Positions 13,401-23,532 of a stretch of 64,000 nucleotides of DNA are shown here, piece after piece. Numbering within the stretch: position 1 is the first letter of the stretch; each line of letters opens with the position of its first letter. The stretch comes from CALFML01 sp044222245 (GTDB lineage: Bacteria > Myxococcota_A > Polyangia > Palsa-1104 > JAEUJZ01): positions 26,877-90,876 of the forward strand of contig JBGANQ010000027.1 in NCBI GenBank assembly GCA_044222245.1, in the 5' to 3' direction. The notes under the pieces were generated by a model that worked only from the letters and a program-made list of their open reading frames with translations, was not told where the DNA came from and made no database searches. The position numbers and the translations under genes were made by a program.

Positions 13401-14794
13401 ATGCGCTGCGCCTCGCTCTTGGCCTCGGCCACCGGCTCGGGGACGGCGTCATCGGGCTCGGGCTCGGCTTCGGCCTTGGCGGCCAGCTCCATCGCCTGCG
13501 CGACATCCAGCTGCCCGGACTCGATCTGATTGAGCAGGCGCGACAGGTCCCGCGCGCGGACGGTCCGCCGCACCACCCGGTTCTTGGCGGTGATGCGCTT
13601 GCCTTCGGCGGGCTTTTCCGTCCCCGCCTCGGTGGCGCCCGACTTGTCGGCCGGCTTGTCCGCCCCCGCCTCGCCCGGCTCCGGGGTCGACGAGGAGCTC
13701 ATGAGCGCGCTCAGGTGGGCGAACGCCGCCGCCGACATCACCCCCGAGGTCTCGGGCAGCTCGGTCATCGGCGCCAGCGGCACGACCTTTTTGACCACCA
13801 CGGTGCGCTTGCGCAGCTCGCGGTTCTGCGCCTTGACGGTCTCGATCGGCACCCGCTCGTCGGGCGGCGGCAGCGGCAGGCCGGACTGCGCGAACGCCTT
13901 GTCCAGCCCCCCGAGCAGCTCGGCCATGCTGGCGTAGCGCTCCGCCGGATCGCGGGCGCAGGCCTTGGCGATGACCTCGTCCAGCGCCTCGGCCAGGCCC
14001 GGCGGCGCCCCGACCTCGCGCGGCAGCGCCAGCTTGCGCGGCGGGGCCGCCAGCTTCTCCAGCACCACCTCGAGCTCGGGTCCGGCGAACGCCTGCTGCC
14101 CGGTCAGGCACTCATACAGGATCGCCCCCAGGGCGAAGATGTCGCCGGCGGCGTCGGCGGTCTGCTGCTCGCCGCTCGCCTGCTCGGGCGCCAGGTAGAC
14201 CAGCTTGCCGATCGGCAGCGACTCATCAAGGCCAATCGGTCGCCGCCGCAGGTGGTGCAGGGCGGCGTCGAGCAGCACCGGCTGACCGGCCTCGATCTCG
14301 CGCCCGGCCTCGGACGGCAGAAGGACGTTCTCGGGGCGCAGGTCGCCGTGGACGATGCCCTGCTGGTGGGCCTCGCCCAGGGCCCGCGCCAAAGCGGCGG
14401 TGACGATGCCGGTGGCCAGCACTGGCAGCGGCCCGCGGCCCAGGCGGCTGCGCAGGGTCTCACCGGTGAGCAGCTCGCAGGCGAGAAACGGCGCCCCGTC
14501 GGGAGCAAAGCTCAGCTCGACCGGCAGGAAGCCAAAGCGGCGCAGGCCCGACAGGGTCCGCAGGTCCTGGCGCAGGCGCGAGACGCGCTCGTGGCTGGGC
14601 TGCAGCTCGCGGTGCAGCAGCTTGACCGCGTAGGGCTGCTTCTGACGCAGGTGCCAGGCATTGTAGGTAACCCCGGTCATCCCCTGCCCGAGAAAGGCAT
14701 CCAGCCGGTAGCTGCCGGACAGGACGGTGCCGATCCGCTGGGTGGGCGGAATCTCAGGACCAATCAGCCAAGTAGGCGTGGACTCAAGGTGCAT
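10451..14794 (-). CDS. giant Ser/Thr kinase-like protein with repeat region and TM segment
   Basis: 1447 residues from the chosen ATG at 14794; the frame stays open 24 residues further upstream, but family N-termini favour the shorter form. The kinase domain (~22-290) has GQGMTGVTY, Lys58 in YAVKLL, HGDLRPENVLL (Asp151, so HRD is HGD) and APEQ. DFG is replaced by D-A-A (Asp176) and the alpha-C Glu is not evident, so activity is doubtful. Next comes a ~500-residue Ala/Glu/Arg-rich charged helix likely to be a coiled coil. Then eight Y(T/S)AAQLAAAG repeats, five of them near-identical 19-residue units. A hydrophobic segment follows (~1240-1262, SVLSGVIGALIALLVLQ), then a Pro/Ala-rich tail with five DSKP units. 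It could be a membrane-tethered signalling scaffold. First gene of a run with the epimerase and recO. Confidence 0.85.
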   Translation of the reverse strand: MHLESTPTWLIGPEIPPTQRIGTVLSGSYRLDAFLGQGMTGVTYNAWHLRQKQPYAVKLLHRELQPSHERVSRLRQDLRTLSGLRRFGFLPVELSFAPDGAPFLACELLTGETLRSRLGRGPLPVLATGIVTAALARALGEAHQQGIVHGDLRPENVLLPSEAGREIEAGQPVLLDAALHHLRRRPIGLDESLPIGKLVYLAPEQASGEQQTADAAGDIFALGAILYECLTGQQAFAGPELEVVLEKLAAPPRKLALPREVGAPPGLAEALDEVIAKACARDPAERYASMAELLGGLDKAFAQSGLPLPPPDERVPIETVKAQNRELRKRTVVVKKVVPLAPMTELPETSGVMSAAAFAHLSALMSSSSTPEPGEAGADKPADKSGATEAGTEKPAEGKRITAKNRVVRRTVRARDLSRLLNQIESGQLDVAQAMELAAKAEAEPEPDDAVPEPVAEAKSEAQRIIEEGRAAVLARAEAAKKNRETETKERQQRDQAAAQEMQRRLLEQARQETLGRMRAEWELSRPVPKLAAKDVAGEPRPARAEAKADPQQAELLAEAQRQAQRLEAERTEAERRAAEEAAKAQAEAQAAEAGRKEAARLEAELRAAERREAERAEAVRRQAELELKAQQQAEQAEQARAAKQAEVEARQREAEAARQAAEAKQREAAAAKQAVESIDEAALWEDGFDLLLSEDKPDRTIPPPIPAAAMRARTEAARRAEAEAERAQAEAAAAAAAAKQASSDAAEIEQQVLAARRAQEEAAAARAREAAELAAAVEAAEDVRAQDQALFRQVMDAEKRAKVAEAARMANVARVTRVTQALQVIRQVQTLVEDEPAAEPAAPAAPVAPVAMNADDTGRFRRPLARPSAGEPLSPGAAAPAGALSNEITGRTAVPAVVANTASAPETSSGYASLQVSSGPAASAVPPAREGSGAYSAAQLAAAGIRMPDPTAQSAQTAQPGSSTRSPARASLPTPRADLGTGQAAAPMAAGLRAPDPSTSYTAAQLAAAGMRAPDPSASYTAAQLAAAGMRAPDPSASYTAAQLAAAGMRAPDPSASYTAAQLAAAGMRAPDPSASYTAAQLAAAGMRAPDPAVQVAPPGSTTGSSAWAVQPDPRADLSASYSAAQLAAAGIRPDLSSGYTAAQLAAAVRSPSQVMPQAMTPMIGQPLPSGLHPAMPLPQGGSASMPHISGSVPGRPEGDFSAMMSAAALPGMMNPSMAPVPPAHEPGGVTLTTRQLVATLAMTSVLSGVIGALIALLVLQNTYKPVEAPVAPGTAASGSGAEVAPSATHGEPAAENKGEAPRPPTAPTTAKAAPPAAVSGPIDSLVLHRGAVALPPLRLASVAAVGPPRVSQWTKPGGAAAARPAVPDPGARPDPAAPPPRAPLPAGKPAGDSKPAGDSKPAGDSKPAGDSKPAADSKPPAAGGKPAGKPKASADQVGLRNPFGK
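10549..10630. repeat. 18-bp coding repeat (GDSKPA units)
   Basis: Four to five near-perfect 18-base direct repeats lie in the 3' end of the giant kinase-like gene, each encoding GDSKPA. The near-identity at DNA level suggests recent slippage expansion. Confidence 0.85.
11521..11805. repeat. 57-bp coding repeat, five tandem copies
   Basis: Five head-to-tail 57-base units start at 11521, 11578, 11635, 11692 and 11749, differing at only a few positions. Each encodes 19 residues containing YTAAQLAAAGMRAPDP. Three diverged relatives flank the array in the same frame, near 11345-11435 and 11950-11990. Confidence 0.92.
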
Positions 14795-14968
14795 AGGCAG
14801 ACCGCGTAGATGAAGGCAATTGTTGCTTAAGGTAACACGGGGCAAACCAGCGGTCATTGCCAACAACAGGACAAAAGTCGGCTTGCGCCGCGAATCAAGA
14901 GCTGTCTTTGCGGTTTTTCGGGGAGCGGCGGGGGTGGCGGGAGGACGCGAGCGGACGCGAGCTTTTGG

Positions 14969-17083
14969 CTAGGTCTTTTGCGACAGGGCCTGGCGGATCA
15001 GCAGCACCGCCAGCCCGGCGAACATCACAAACGCCAGGGCGTCGCCGCGGAAGCCAATGCGCAGCCAGTACTCGCCGCCGAGGTCGAGGGCCTTGGCGGT
15101 GCGCTCGGCAAAGCCCTGCAGGAAGGCGATGAGCATGCCGGCGAGCGAGCCGCCGGCGACCAGGCCCGTCGCGTACAGCATGCCCGGCCCGATGTCCGAC
15201 TCTGCCGCCGCCGCCTTGCCGCCGCTGCGCCGGGTGCGCTGGCGGTTTACCACCCAGCGCACCGCGCCGCCGACAAAGATCGGCGCCGTGGTCGACAGCG
15301 GCAGGTACGCCCCGACCGCCCAGCTGAGCGCGTGCGCCCCGGCCAGCTGGGCCATGAACGCCAGGAACACCCCGACGAGCACCGGCCCCCACGGCAGCTG
15401 CTGGCTGAGCTGCCCCTTGATCATCGTCGCCATCAGCACCGCCTGCGGCGCCGGGAACTTCTCCGAGCCGATGGCGTGCTGCATGCCTGGGATCGAGCGA
15501 TCGAGCAAAAGCAGCGTGCCGCCGATCACCAGCACCGAGACCAGGACCCCGATGATGAGGCCGATCTGCTGCTTGTAGGGCGTCGCCCCGACGAGGTAGC
15601 CGGTCTTGAGGTCCTGCGAGGTCGCCCCGGCGTTGGCGGCGGCGATGCACACCACCGAGCCGACGATGAGGGCGACCGTCTGGTAGGAGTCGCCGCGCCA
15701 GCCGATCGACACGAACACCAGGCAGGTGCCCATCAGCGTCGCGATCGTCATGCCCGAGATCGGCGACGACGAGCTGCCGATGATGCCGACGATGCGGCTG
15801 GCGACGGTGACAAAGAAGAAGCCGAACACGACGATGAGCAGCGAGATGAGCAGCGACCCGGGGAACTTGCCAGGCAGGCTGGGCAGCACCGCGATCAGCA
15901 CCACCAGCACCAGCGTGCCGATGATCACCACCGGCAGCGGGATGTCGCGCTCGGTGCGCGCGGTCGCCTTCTGGCCGTCGCCGCGCAGGTCGCGGATCGA
16001 GTCGCGGAAGCTCTGCACGATGGTCGGCAGGGTCTTTAACAGCGTCATCACCCCGGCGCACGCCACCGCCCCGGCGCCGATGTAGCGGACGTAGGCGCGG
16101 TAGACCTGCTCGGCCACCGAGTGGTCGGCGATCCAGGCGTCGTTATAGCCGAGCGCGTGCAGGTCAGCCAGGCGCTGCGCCTCGGGCACGTACAGCGAGA
16201 TGAGCGGGATGAGGGCGAGCCACGACAGCACCCCGCCCGAGGTCATCTCGGCGGCGATGCGCGGACCGATGATGTAGCCGACGCCGAGGTACTCGGGGGT
16301 GATGTTGCAGTCGAGGGTGGCGTTGGGGTAGACCGAGCGCGGGCCGGTGCGCACCCCAGGGGTGTCGCGCCACAGCCGCAGGATGCCCATCAGCACCCAG
16401 TAGAACGCGGCGGTGAACACGCCGTGGAAGACCTTCTTGGCCAGGGTGCCGCCGCGCTCGCCGGCCATCAGCACCTCGGCGCAGGCAGTGCCCTCGGGAT
16501 AGGGCAGCTTGCCGTGCTCCTTGACGATGAGGCTGCGGCGCAGCGGAATCATGAACAGGATGCCGAGCACGCCGCCGACGGCGGCCAGGGTCATGATCTG
16601 GGCGTACTGGAAGTAGTGCTCGCCGCCCGACAGGAAGATGAGCGCCGGCACCGTGAACACCGCCCCCGAGGCGATCGACTCGCCGGCCGAGCCGAGCGTC
16701 TGCACGATGTTGTTCTCGAGGATCGTGCTCTTGCCGAGCTTCTTGAACACCGCGATCGACAGCACCGCGATCGGGATCGAGGCCGAGATCGTCAGGCCCG
16801 CCCGCAGCGCCAGGTACACCGTCGAGGCGCCGAAGATGACGCCGAACACCGCGCCGAGGATGATCGCCTGCGGGGTGAGCTCGGCGACGTCGTGCGCGCT
16901 CTCGGGGATGTAGGGCTTAAACGGGCGCGACAGGCGACCGCTCGGGCGACCGACCGTCATCATCCCCGAGGGGTCCGACGGCGGGTCTAGCAGCGCCGAC
17001 TCAGCGGCGCTCGACGGGCTGGAGCTTATAGGCGGGTCAGCGGAGGCGAGTTTGGCAAGTTGCGGCGAGTTGCGAGGCGACAT
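14969..17083 (-). CDS. OPT-family oligopeptide/metal transporter
   Basis: 704 residues from the ATG at 17083 (MSPRNSPQL); the frame is open 50 residues further up but that stretch is Cys-rich and unlike the family. The first conserved block is ELTPQAIILGAVFGVIFG with YLALRAGLTISASIPIAV, a strong OPT signature. EGTACAEVLMAGERGG and NAGATSQDLKTGYLVGATP are also OPT-specific. Around 14-16 hydrophobic segments. The family imports oligopeptides or metal chelates by proton symport across the inner membrane; this sequence resembles the bacterial OPT branch with unknown substrate. It is divergent from the EVE-domain gene across a short AT-rich promoter gap. Confidence 0.93.
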   Translation of the reverse strand: MSPRNSPQLAKLASADPPISSSPSSAAESALLDPPSDPSGMMTVGRPSGRLSRPFKPYIPESAHDVAELTPQAIILGAVFGVIFGASTVYLALRAGLTISASIPIAVLSIAVFKKLGKSTILENNIVQTLGSAGESIASGAVFTVPALIFLSGGEHYFQYAQIMTLAAVGGVLGILFMIPLRRSLIVKEHGKLPYPEGTACAEVLMAGERGGTLAKKVFHGVFTAAFYWVLMGILRLWRDTPGVRTGPRSVYPNATLDCNITPEYLGVGYIIGPRIAAEMTSGGVLSWLALIPLISLYVPEAQRLADLHALGYNDAWIADHSVAEQVYRAYVRYIGAGAVACAGVMTLLKTLPTIVQSFRDSIRDLRGDGQKATARTERDIPLPVVIIGTLVLVVLIAVLPSLPGKFPGSLLISLLIVVFGFFFVTVASRIVGIIGSSSSPISGMTIATLMGTCLVFVSIGWRGDSYQTVALIVGSVVCIAAANAGATSQDLKTGYLVGATPYKQQIGLIIGVLVSVLVIGGTLLLLDRSIPGMQHAIGSEKFPAPQAVLMATMIKGQLSQQLPWGPVLVGVFLAFMAQLAGAHALSWAVGAYLPLSTTAPIFVGGAVRWVVNRQRTRRSGGKAAAAESDIGPGMLYATGLVAGGSLAGMLIAFLQGFAERTAKALDLGGEYWLRIGFRGDALAFVMFAGLAVLLIRQALSQKT

Positions 17084-17140
17084 GATCTGAGGCTCGCGAA
17101 CGTACCACGCCCGGCCGGCGGCGGAACCGTCTGGCGAAAA

Positions 17141-17157
17141 AACTTTGCAACAAAGTT
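17141..17157. promoter_or_regulatory. inverted repeat in divergent promoter gap
   Basis: AACTTTG-CAA-CAAAGTT is a perfect 7-base inverted repeat in an unusually A-rich stretch (17135-17205) between the divergent OPT transporter and EVE-domain genes. It could be an operator for either promoter; no regulator is identifiable. Confidence 0.45.
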
Positions 17158-17225
17158 GGCAAAAAACCCCGGGGCAAGCTTTCGCGAAAAAAACTTCCGC
17201 CGAGAGCCGTGCTAGCTTGCCTGCC

Positions 17226-17789
17226 ATGGCCAAGCCCCCTGCCTGCTACCTGGTCAAGAGCGAGCCCTCCGTCTACTCGTTTGCCCAGCTGTGCCGCGAC
17301 GGTCAGACCCGCTGGGACGGGGTGCGCAACTACGAGGCGCGCAACAACCTGCGGGCGATGCGGGTCGGCGATCGGCTGCTGTTTTATCACTCCAACGAGG
17401 GCAAGCAGATCGTCGGCGTCGCCCGGGTCACCAAGGCCGCCTACCCCGACCCGACGGCCCCCGGTGAGGACTGGTCGGTCGTCGAGGTGGCGCCGGTGGT
17501 GGCGCTCCACCAGCCGGTGACGCTGGCGGCGATCAAGGCCGAGCCGCGCCTGGCCGAGATGGCGCTCGTGCGCAAAAGTCGGATCTCGGTCGTGCCGGTG
17601 ACCGCGGCCGAGTTTGCCCTGGTGCTGCGGCTCGGCGCGACCAAGCTGCCCGCCGCCGGGCGCTCGGCCGCCGCCGCCAGCTCGACCGCGGCCGTCGCCG
17701 GCAAGGTAAAATCAGCGGTCCGCCCGACGGCCAAGGGCAGGGCGACCGCCCGCGCCGCTGGACGCCGCTCTATCGACGCCGCACAATGA
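17226..17789 (+). CDS. EVE domain-containing protein
   Basis: 187 residues. The first ~140 are an EVE (PUA-like) domain: YLVKSEPSVYSFAQL, TRWDGVRNYEARNNLRAM, GDRLLFYHSNEGKQIVGVA and EDWSVVEVAPVVAL are all typical. EVE domains recognise modified bases in nucleic acids, and many bacterial members occur near restriction or repair genes; no such gene is nearby here. The C-terminal ~45 residues are an Ala/Arg/Lys-rich basic tail that may bind nucleic acid. ATG at 17226 was chosen because the family begins just before YLVKSEP. It ends 19 bases before the next gene on the same strand. Confidence 0.92.
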   Translation: MAKPPACYLVKSEPSVYSFAQLCRDGQTRWDGVRNYEARNNLRAMRVGDRLLFYHSNEGKQIVGVARVTKAAYPDPTAPGEDWSVVEVAPVVALHQPVTLAAIKAEPRLAEMALVRKSRISVVPVTAAEFALVLRLGATKLPAAGRSAAAASSTAAVAGKVKSAVRPTAKGRATARAAGRRSIDAAQ

Positions 17790-17808
17790 AGCGGAAAGGG
17801 AGATTACC

Positions 17809-19980
<2,172 letters not shown>

Positions 19981-20101
19981 GAGCCCTCGGACAGGCGCTG
20001 CAGCTCGCTGTTTTGGTGGCGGGCTGCGGCCTGGGCTCTGCGCTCCGGCTCCGGTCGGCCCGCGCCTTTGGCTATCGCTATTTGTGGATGGAGTGTAGCT
20101 G

Positions 20102-21223
20102 TCAGGCGCCGCTGGTGAGGCTGGCGGGGACGGGGCTGCGGGCGGTGAGGACCTGGACGGGCTGCTCGGCGAGCTCGATGCGCATAAAGTCGCGGCGGTC
20201 TTTTAGCAGATCGCCGCCGATCTGCATGGGCACCGGCTGCTGCAGGTGGATCTCGACGGCGTCGACCAGGAAGTCGCGCAGTGAGGCGCTGCGGTACGAG
20301 CCGGTGAGGACCGAGGGCAGGTGCGCCAGGGTCTCGAAGGCCGAGGCGTCGCTGCAGCGGACGTGGAACTTGTCGCGGCGCAGATCGGCGTAGGGGAAGA
20401 TGCGCACGTTGAAGCCGTAGCAGGGGATGGTGGCGCCGCCGGCGAGGGTGCACGGGCCGCGGTACAGCACGGTGCCGCGCGGCAGCGGCGTCGGATCGGG
20501 CTGGCCGTCGGGGTTGATGGCGTAGGCGGGGCCGCCGACGTTGACCACCTCGACCTGCGGCAGCTTGCGCAAAAGGAACCGCGGCACCGAGCACAGGGCC
20601 ACGGCCAGCATGTAGCGCAGCGGCGAGCCGATCAGCGACCCGAGCTTCACCGCATCGAGCGTCCGCGTGGTCCGCGAGTAGTCTTCGAGGATCTGGGAGT
20701 CCAGGCCGGTGCCGGCGAACGGGGCGAGCTTGCCGTCCACCCGCAGCAGCGGCAGCTCATGGGTGGCAGAGCCGCCCTCCTGGGCCCGCAGCAGCTCGGT
20801 GCGCAGGCCGCGCAGGGACGGTGGGGAGATGCCCAGGTAGTAGCCCAGGGCGTTGCCGGTGCCCAGCCGCAGAAGGCCCACCCGGGGCGCGGGGCGACCG
20901 GCGCGCGCGGCGGCGGCCAAAAGGTCGTTCAGGCAGCACACGAAGGTGCCGTCACCGCCACCGAACAGCACGGTGGCATAGCCGCGCTGGATCAGGGTCG
21001 CGGCGATGTACTTGCTGTGCTCGGCGCTCTGGGAGACGAACACGTCCTCGGAGCGGTGGAGGCGGCGGAGCCGCTCGATCTGCCGCGGGGTCACGCCGCG
21101 AGCGTTGCGGTTAAGGACCACCGCGACCGACCGCGCGCCGTCCGCCACTGGAGAGAAGACCGGCACCCGTGCTAGCGCCCGCGCAGACGGCGCCGAATCA
21201 AACAGCTGTGAAGGGAGGTTCAT
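20102..21223 (-). CDS. diacylglycerol kinase-family lipid kinase
   Basis: 373 residues from ATG 21223. The DAGK catalytic fold starts SVAVVLNRNARGVTPRQIER and carries the nucleotide-binding TVLFGGGDGTFVCCLNDLL (GGGDGT). RVGLLRLGTGNALGYYLG is the second conserved loop (GTGNxxA). The family (DgkB/YegS/sphingosine-kinase like) phosphorylates lipid diacylglycerol or related lipids at the membrane. The frame stays open for 93 more codons upstream, but that stretch is made of the repeats noted at 21450-21546 and looks non-coding. It converges with the oxidoreductase gene. Confidence 0.9.
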   Translation of the reverse strand: MNLPSQLFDSAPSARALARVPVFSPVADGARSVAVVLNRNARGVTPRQIERLRRLHRSEDVFVSQSAEHSKYIAATLIQRGYATVLFGGGDGTFVCCLNDLLAAAARAGRPAPRVGLLRLGTGNALGYYLGISPPSLRGLRTELLRAQEGGSATHELPLLRVDGKLAPFAGTGLDSQILEDYSRTTRTLDAVKLGSLIGSPLRYMLAVALCSVPRFLLRKLPQVEVVNVGGPAYAINPDGQPDPTPLPRGTVLYRGPCTLAGGATIPCYGFNVRIFPYADLRRDKFHVRCSDASAFETLAHLPSVLTGSYRSASLRDFLVDAVEIHLQQPVPMQIGGDLLKDRRDFMRIELAEQPVQVLTARSPVPASLTSGA

Positions 21224-21597
21224 TGGAATCACAGCCGGAGCATTTTCAGTGCCAGATCGGGTGGTCCAAAGACCAGACAGACTCCGACGCGAAGCTGTTG
21301 AAATCGCGAGGGCGCCCCGGCCAGGTGTGTCACCTCCTGCGCGGCCAGGCTGTAAAACCTGCGTCGGCCGGGTGTCAGTGTATAAGCGGCTACGCAGACC
21401 GCTGGGGGCAGCCACTATGCCCGCAGGCTGCCTGCACCAGTCGCACCGGGCGGCTGGCTTCTCGTTCGCGGCCGGCTGCGCAGCGGCTGGCTTCTCTTTC
21501 ACGACCCGCTGCGGCGGCTGGCTCCTCTTTCGCGGCCCGCTGCGGCGAGCAGCGGCCGCCTGGGCTAGGGCCAGCGCCGCGGAGCGACTCGGTCTTT
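21224..21597. other. 374-base gap between nnrD and lipid kinase
   Basis: No convincing gene. Both flanking genes read to the left, so the gap holds the lipid kinase promoter region and the 3' end of nnrD transcription. It contains the ~32-base tandem repeats at 21450-21546. I see no clear sigma70 promoter or terminator. Confidence 0.6.
21450..21546. repeat. three tandem ~32-bp GC-rich repeats
   Basis: Three adjacent copies, starting at about 21450, 21483 and 21514, share GCGGCTGGCTTCTC, then a TTCGCGGCC-like core, then CGCTGCGG. They differ by a few substitutions and a 2-base indel. The array is outside any supported gene. Confidence 0.75.
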
Positions 21598-23298
21598 TTA
21601 TAGGCAGGTGATCGGCCAGCCGCAGGGGCTGCCCACCGCGGCCAGGGCGCGGGCGCGGGCGCGATCCAGGGTATCGATCAAGTCGCTGGCGACCAGGATG
21701 CTGCCCGCGGCGCGCTCACTGGCCAGCACGTCGCCCGCCAGGCCGTGCCAGTAGACGGCGGCGCAGGCTGCATCGTAAGCCGGCCAGCCGCCGGCCAGCA
21801 GGGCGCCCATCATGCCGGTCAGCACATCGCCCATCCCGCCGCTGCCCATCCCAGCGTTGCCTTTGGGACAGACCGAGAGCGGACCCTGCCTTAGCGGCGG
21901 CGGCGAGTGCGCCACCTCGCCCTCGCGGATCTCGACCTCGGAGGCCGCCTCATCGGGAGCGGCGATGAGCGTCCGCGGGCCCTTGAGGACGACCACCGCG
22001 CCGGTGCGGCGACACAGCTCGCGGGCGCTGCGCACCCGATCGGCCTGCACCTGGGCCACGCTCTGGCCGAGCAGCCGCGCCGCCTCACCGGGGTGCGGCG
22101 TCAGGATGAGCTGCCGGCCGGCCTTGGCCGCGCTGCGCAGCGCCTCCTCTTCGCCGCACAGCTGGTTGAGGGCGTCCGCATCCAAGAGGAGCGGCGCGTT
22201 GCCGCTCAGCAGCACCTCGAGCAGCGCCTGCTTCATCGCAGCGGCCACCGGCAGCCCGGGTCCCACCGCCAGGGCGTGCTTGCCCACGCTCGCCTTGAGC
22301 AGCTGGCGGGCCAGCGCCTCGCCCTCCTCGCCCAGCTCATAGGGGTAGGTCATCGCGCAGGCGGTCTGCTCGCCGAGCACCCGATCGACCACCGCGCTCG
22401 GCACCGCCAGGGTGCACAGGCCGACCCCGGTGTGCAGCGCCGCGCGGGCGCACAGCTGCGCCGCCCCGGTCTTGCCCTGCGAGCCGGCGACGATCAGCAG
22501 GTGGCCATGGGTCCCCTTGTGTCCCAGCGGCGACCGCGCCTGCCCAAGCCGCACCAGGCACCGCTCATCGAGCAGCCGCGCCGCGACCCCGTGCCGGGCG
22601 CACAGGGCTTCGGGGATGCCGATATCGACCAGCCGCACCTGGCCGGCGTAGATGAAGCCCGGTGCCGAGACCAGCCCCAGCTTGCACAGCCCGAGGGTGA
22701 CCGTGTAGTCGGCGTGGACGATCACCGGCTCCCCAAGGGTCCCTGCCGGCACCCCGAGGTCGGCGTCCAGGCCCGAAGGCAGATCCACCGCCACCTTCAG
22801 CGCGGTGCTGTGGTTTACCGCCTCGATGACGTGGCGCAGCGGGCCGCTGACCGCCTTGGTCAGCCCGGTCCCGAGCAGGGCGTCGATGATCAGATCACGG
22901 CGGGTCAGCCGCTGCAGCAGCGCCGCCACCTGGGCCGCGCCGGCGTCGCCGCTGTAGACGGTCGGCGCGACGCCGCACGCCTGGGCCGCCTGCAGGTGGT
23001 GGAGGGCGTCGCCCTTGACCCGCTCGAGCTCGGCGCACAGGAGCAGCCGCACCGCAGCGCCGCGGTTGTGCAAGTAGCGGGCGATGACAAACCCGTCGCC
23101 GCCGTTGTTGCCAGGACCGGCGACGACCAGCACCTGGCCGCCGTAGAGATCCACGGCCCCGCGGTGGTGCAGCTGCCACAGCACCTCGACGACGCCACGG
23201 CCGGCGCTCTCCATCAGCACGCCGCCGGGAACGCCGATCTGGGTGATCGTCTCTGTATCCAGCGTGCGCATCTGCTCAGCCGAGACCAAAGGGATCAT
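21598..23298 (-). CDS. nnrD: bifunctional NAD(P)H-hydrate epimerase/dehydratase
   Basis: 566 residues with the full two-domain layout. The N-terminal YjeF epimerase domain (~1-220) has VLVVAGPGNNGGDGFVIARY and VAVDLPSGLDAD. The C-terminal ribokinase-fold dehydratase (~240-550) has HLLIVAGSQGKTGAAQLCAR, LTPHPGEAARLLG and GSGGMGDVLTGMMGALL. Together they repair damaged NADHX/NADPHX in the cytoplasm. AAAGGAGGGCGACC before ATG is an excellent ribosome site. The last ~10 residues (CGWPITCL) are unusual but short. Confidence 0.95.
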   Translation of the reverse strand: MIPLVSAEQMRTLDTETITQIGVPGGVLMESAGRGVVEVLWQLHHRGAVDLYGGQVLVVAGPGNNGGDGFVIARYLHNRGAAVRLLLCAELERVKGDALHHLQAAQACGVAPTVYSGDAGAAQVAALLQRLTRRDLIIDALLGTGLTKAVSGPLRHVIEAVNHSTALKVAVDLPSGLDADLGVPAGTLGEPVIVHADYTVTLGLCKLGLVSAPGFIYAGQVRLVDIGIPEALCARHGVAARLLDERCLVRLGQARSPLGHKGTHGHLLIVAGSQGKTGAAQLCARAALHTGVGLCTLAVPSAVVDRVLGEQTACAMTYPYELGEEGEALARQLLKASVGKHALAVGPGLPVAAAMKQALLEVLLSGNAPLLLDADALNQLCGEEEALRSAAKAGRQLILTPHPGEAARLLGQSVAQVQADRVRSARELCRRTGAVVVLKGPRTLIAAPDEAASEVEIREGEVAHSPPPLRQGPLSVCPKGNAGMGSGGMGDVLTGMMGALLAGGWPAYDAACAAVYWHGLAGDVLASERAAGSILVASDLIDTLDRARARALAAVGSPCGWPITCL

Positions 23299-23532
23299 GG
23301 TCGCCCTCCTTTATGGGTGGGGCCGGCTCTTGCCCGCCGCCCAGCTCACAGCGAGCCTGCCAGCGTCCAACCGTGGTGCATAAAGCGGCGGCCTGACCGC
23401 ATCGCCCATATAGAATGCGTCATATCATAGAGCCGCCTGCCGCTACACCCCGTAAGCTCGAGCCAGCGCTCGGCGGGGGTTTAGACCCGGCGGGGCTTAG
23501 GTCCGGTGGGGCAGCCGTCCCGGCGGGGATGG

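Noticed and set aside
10409..14809. 4.4-kb plus-strand open frame opposite the kinase-like gene
   Set aside because: Translation is Arg/Gly/Leu-rich shadow sequence with no domain; the minus frame has a recognisable kinase, coiled coil and TM segment.
21224..21502. Upstream extension of the lipid kinase
   Set aside because: It consists mainly of tandem repeats, has no ribosome site, and the family fold begins after ATG 21223.
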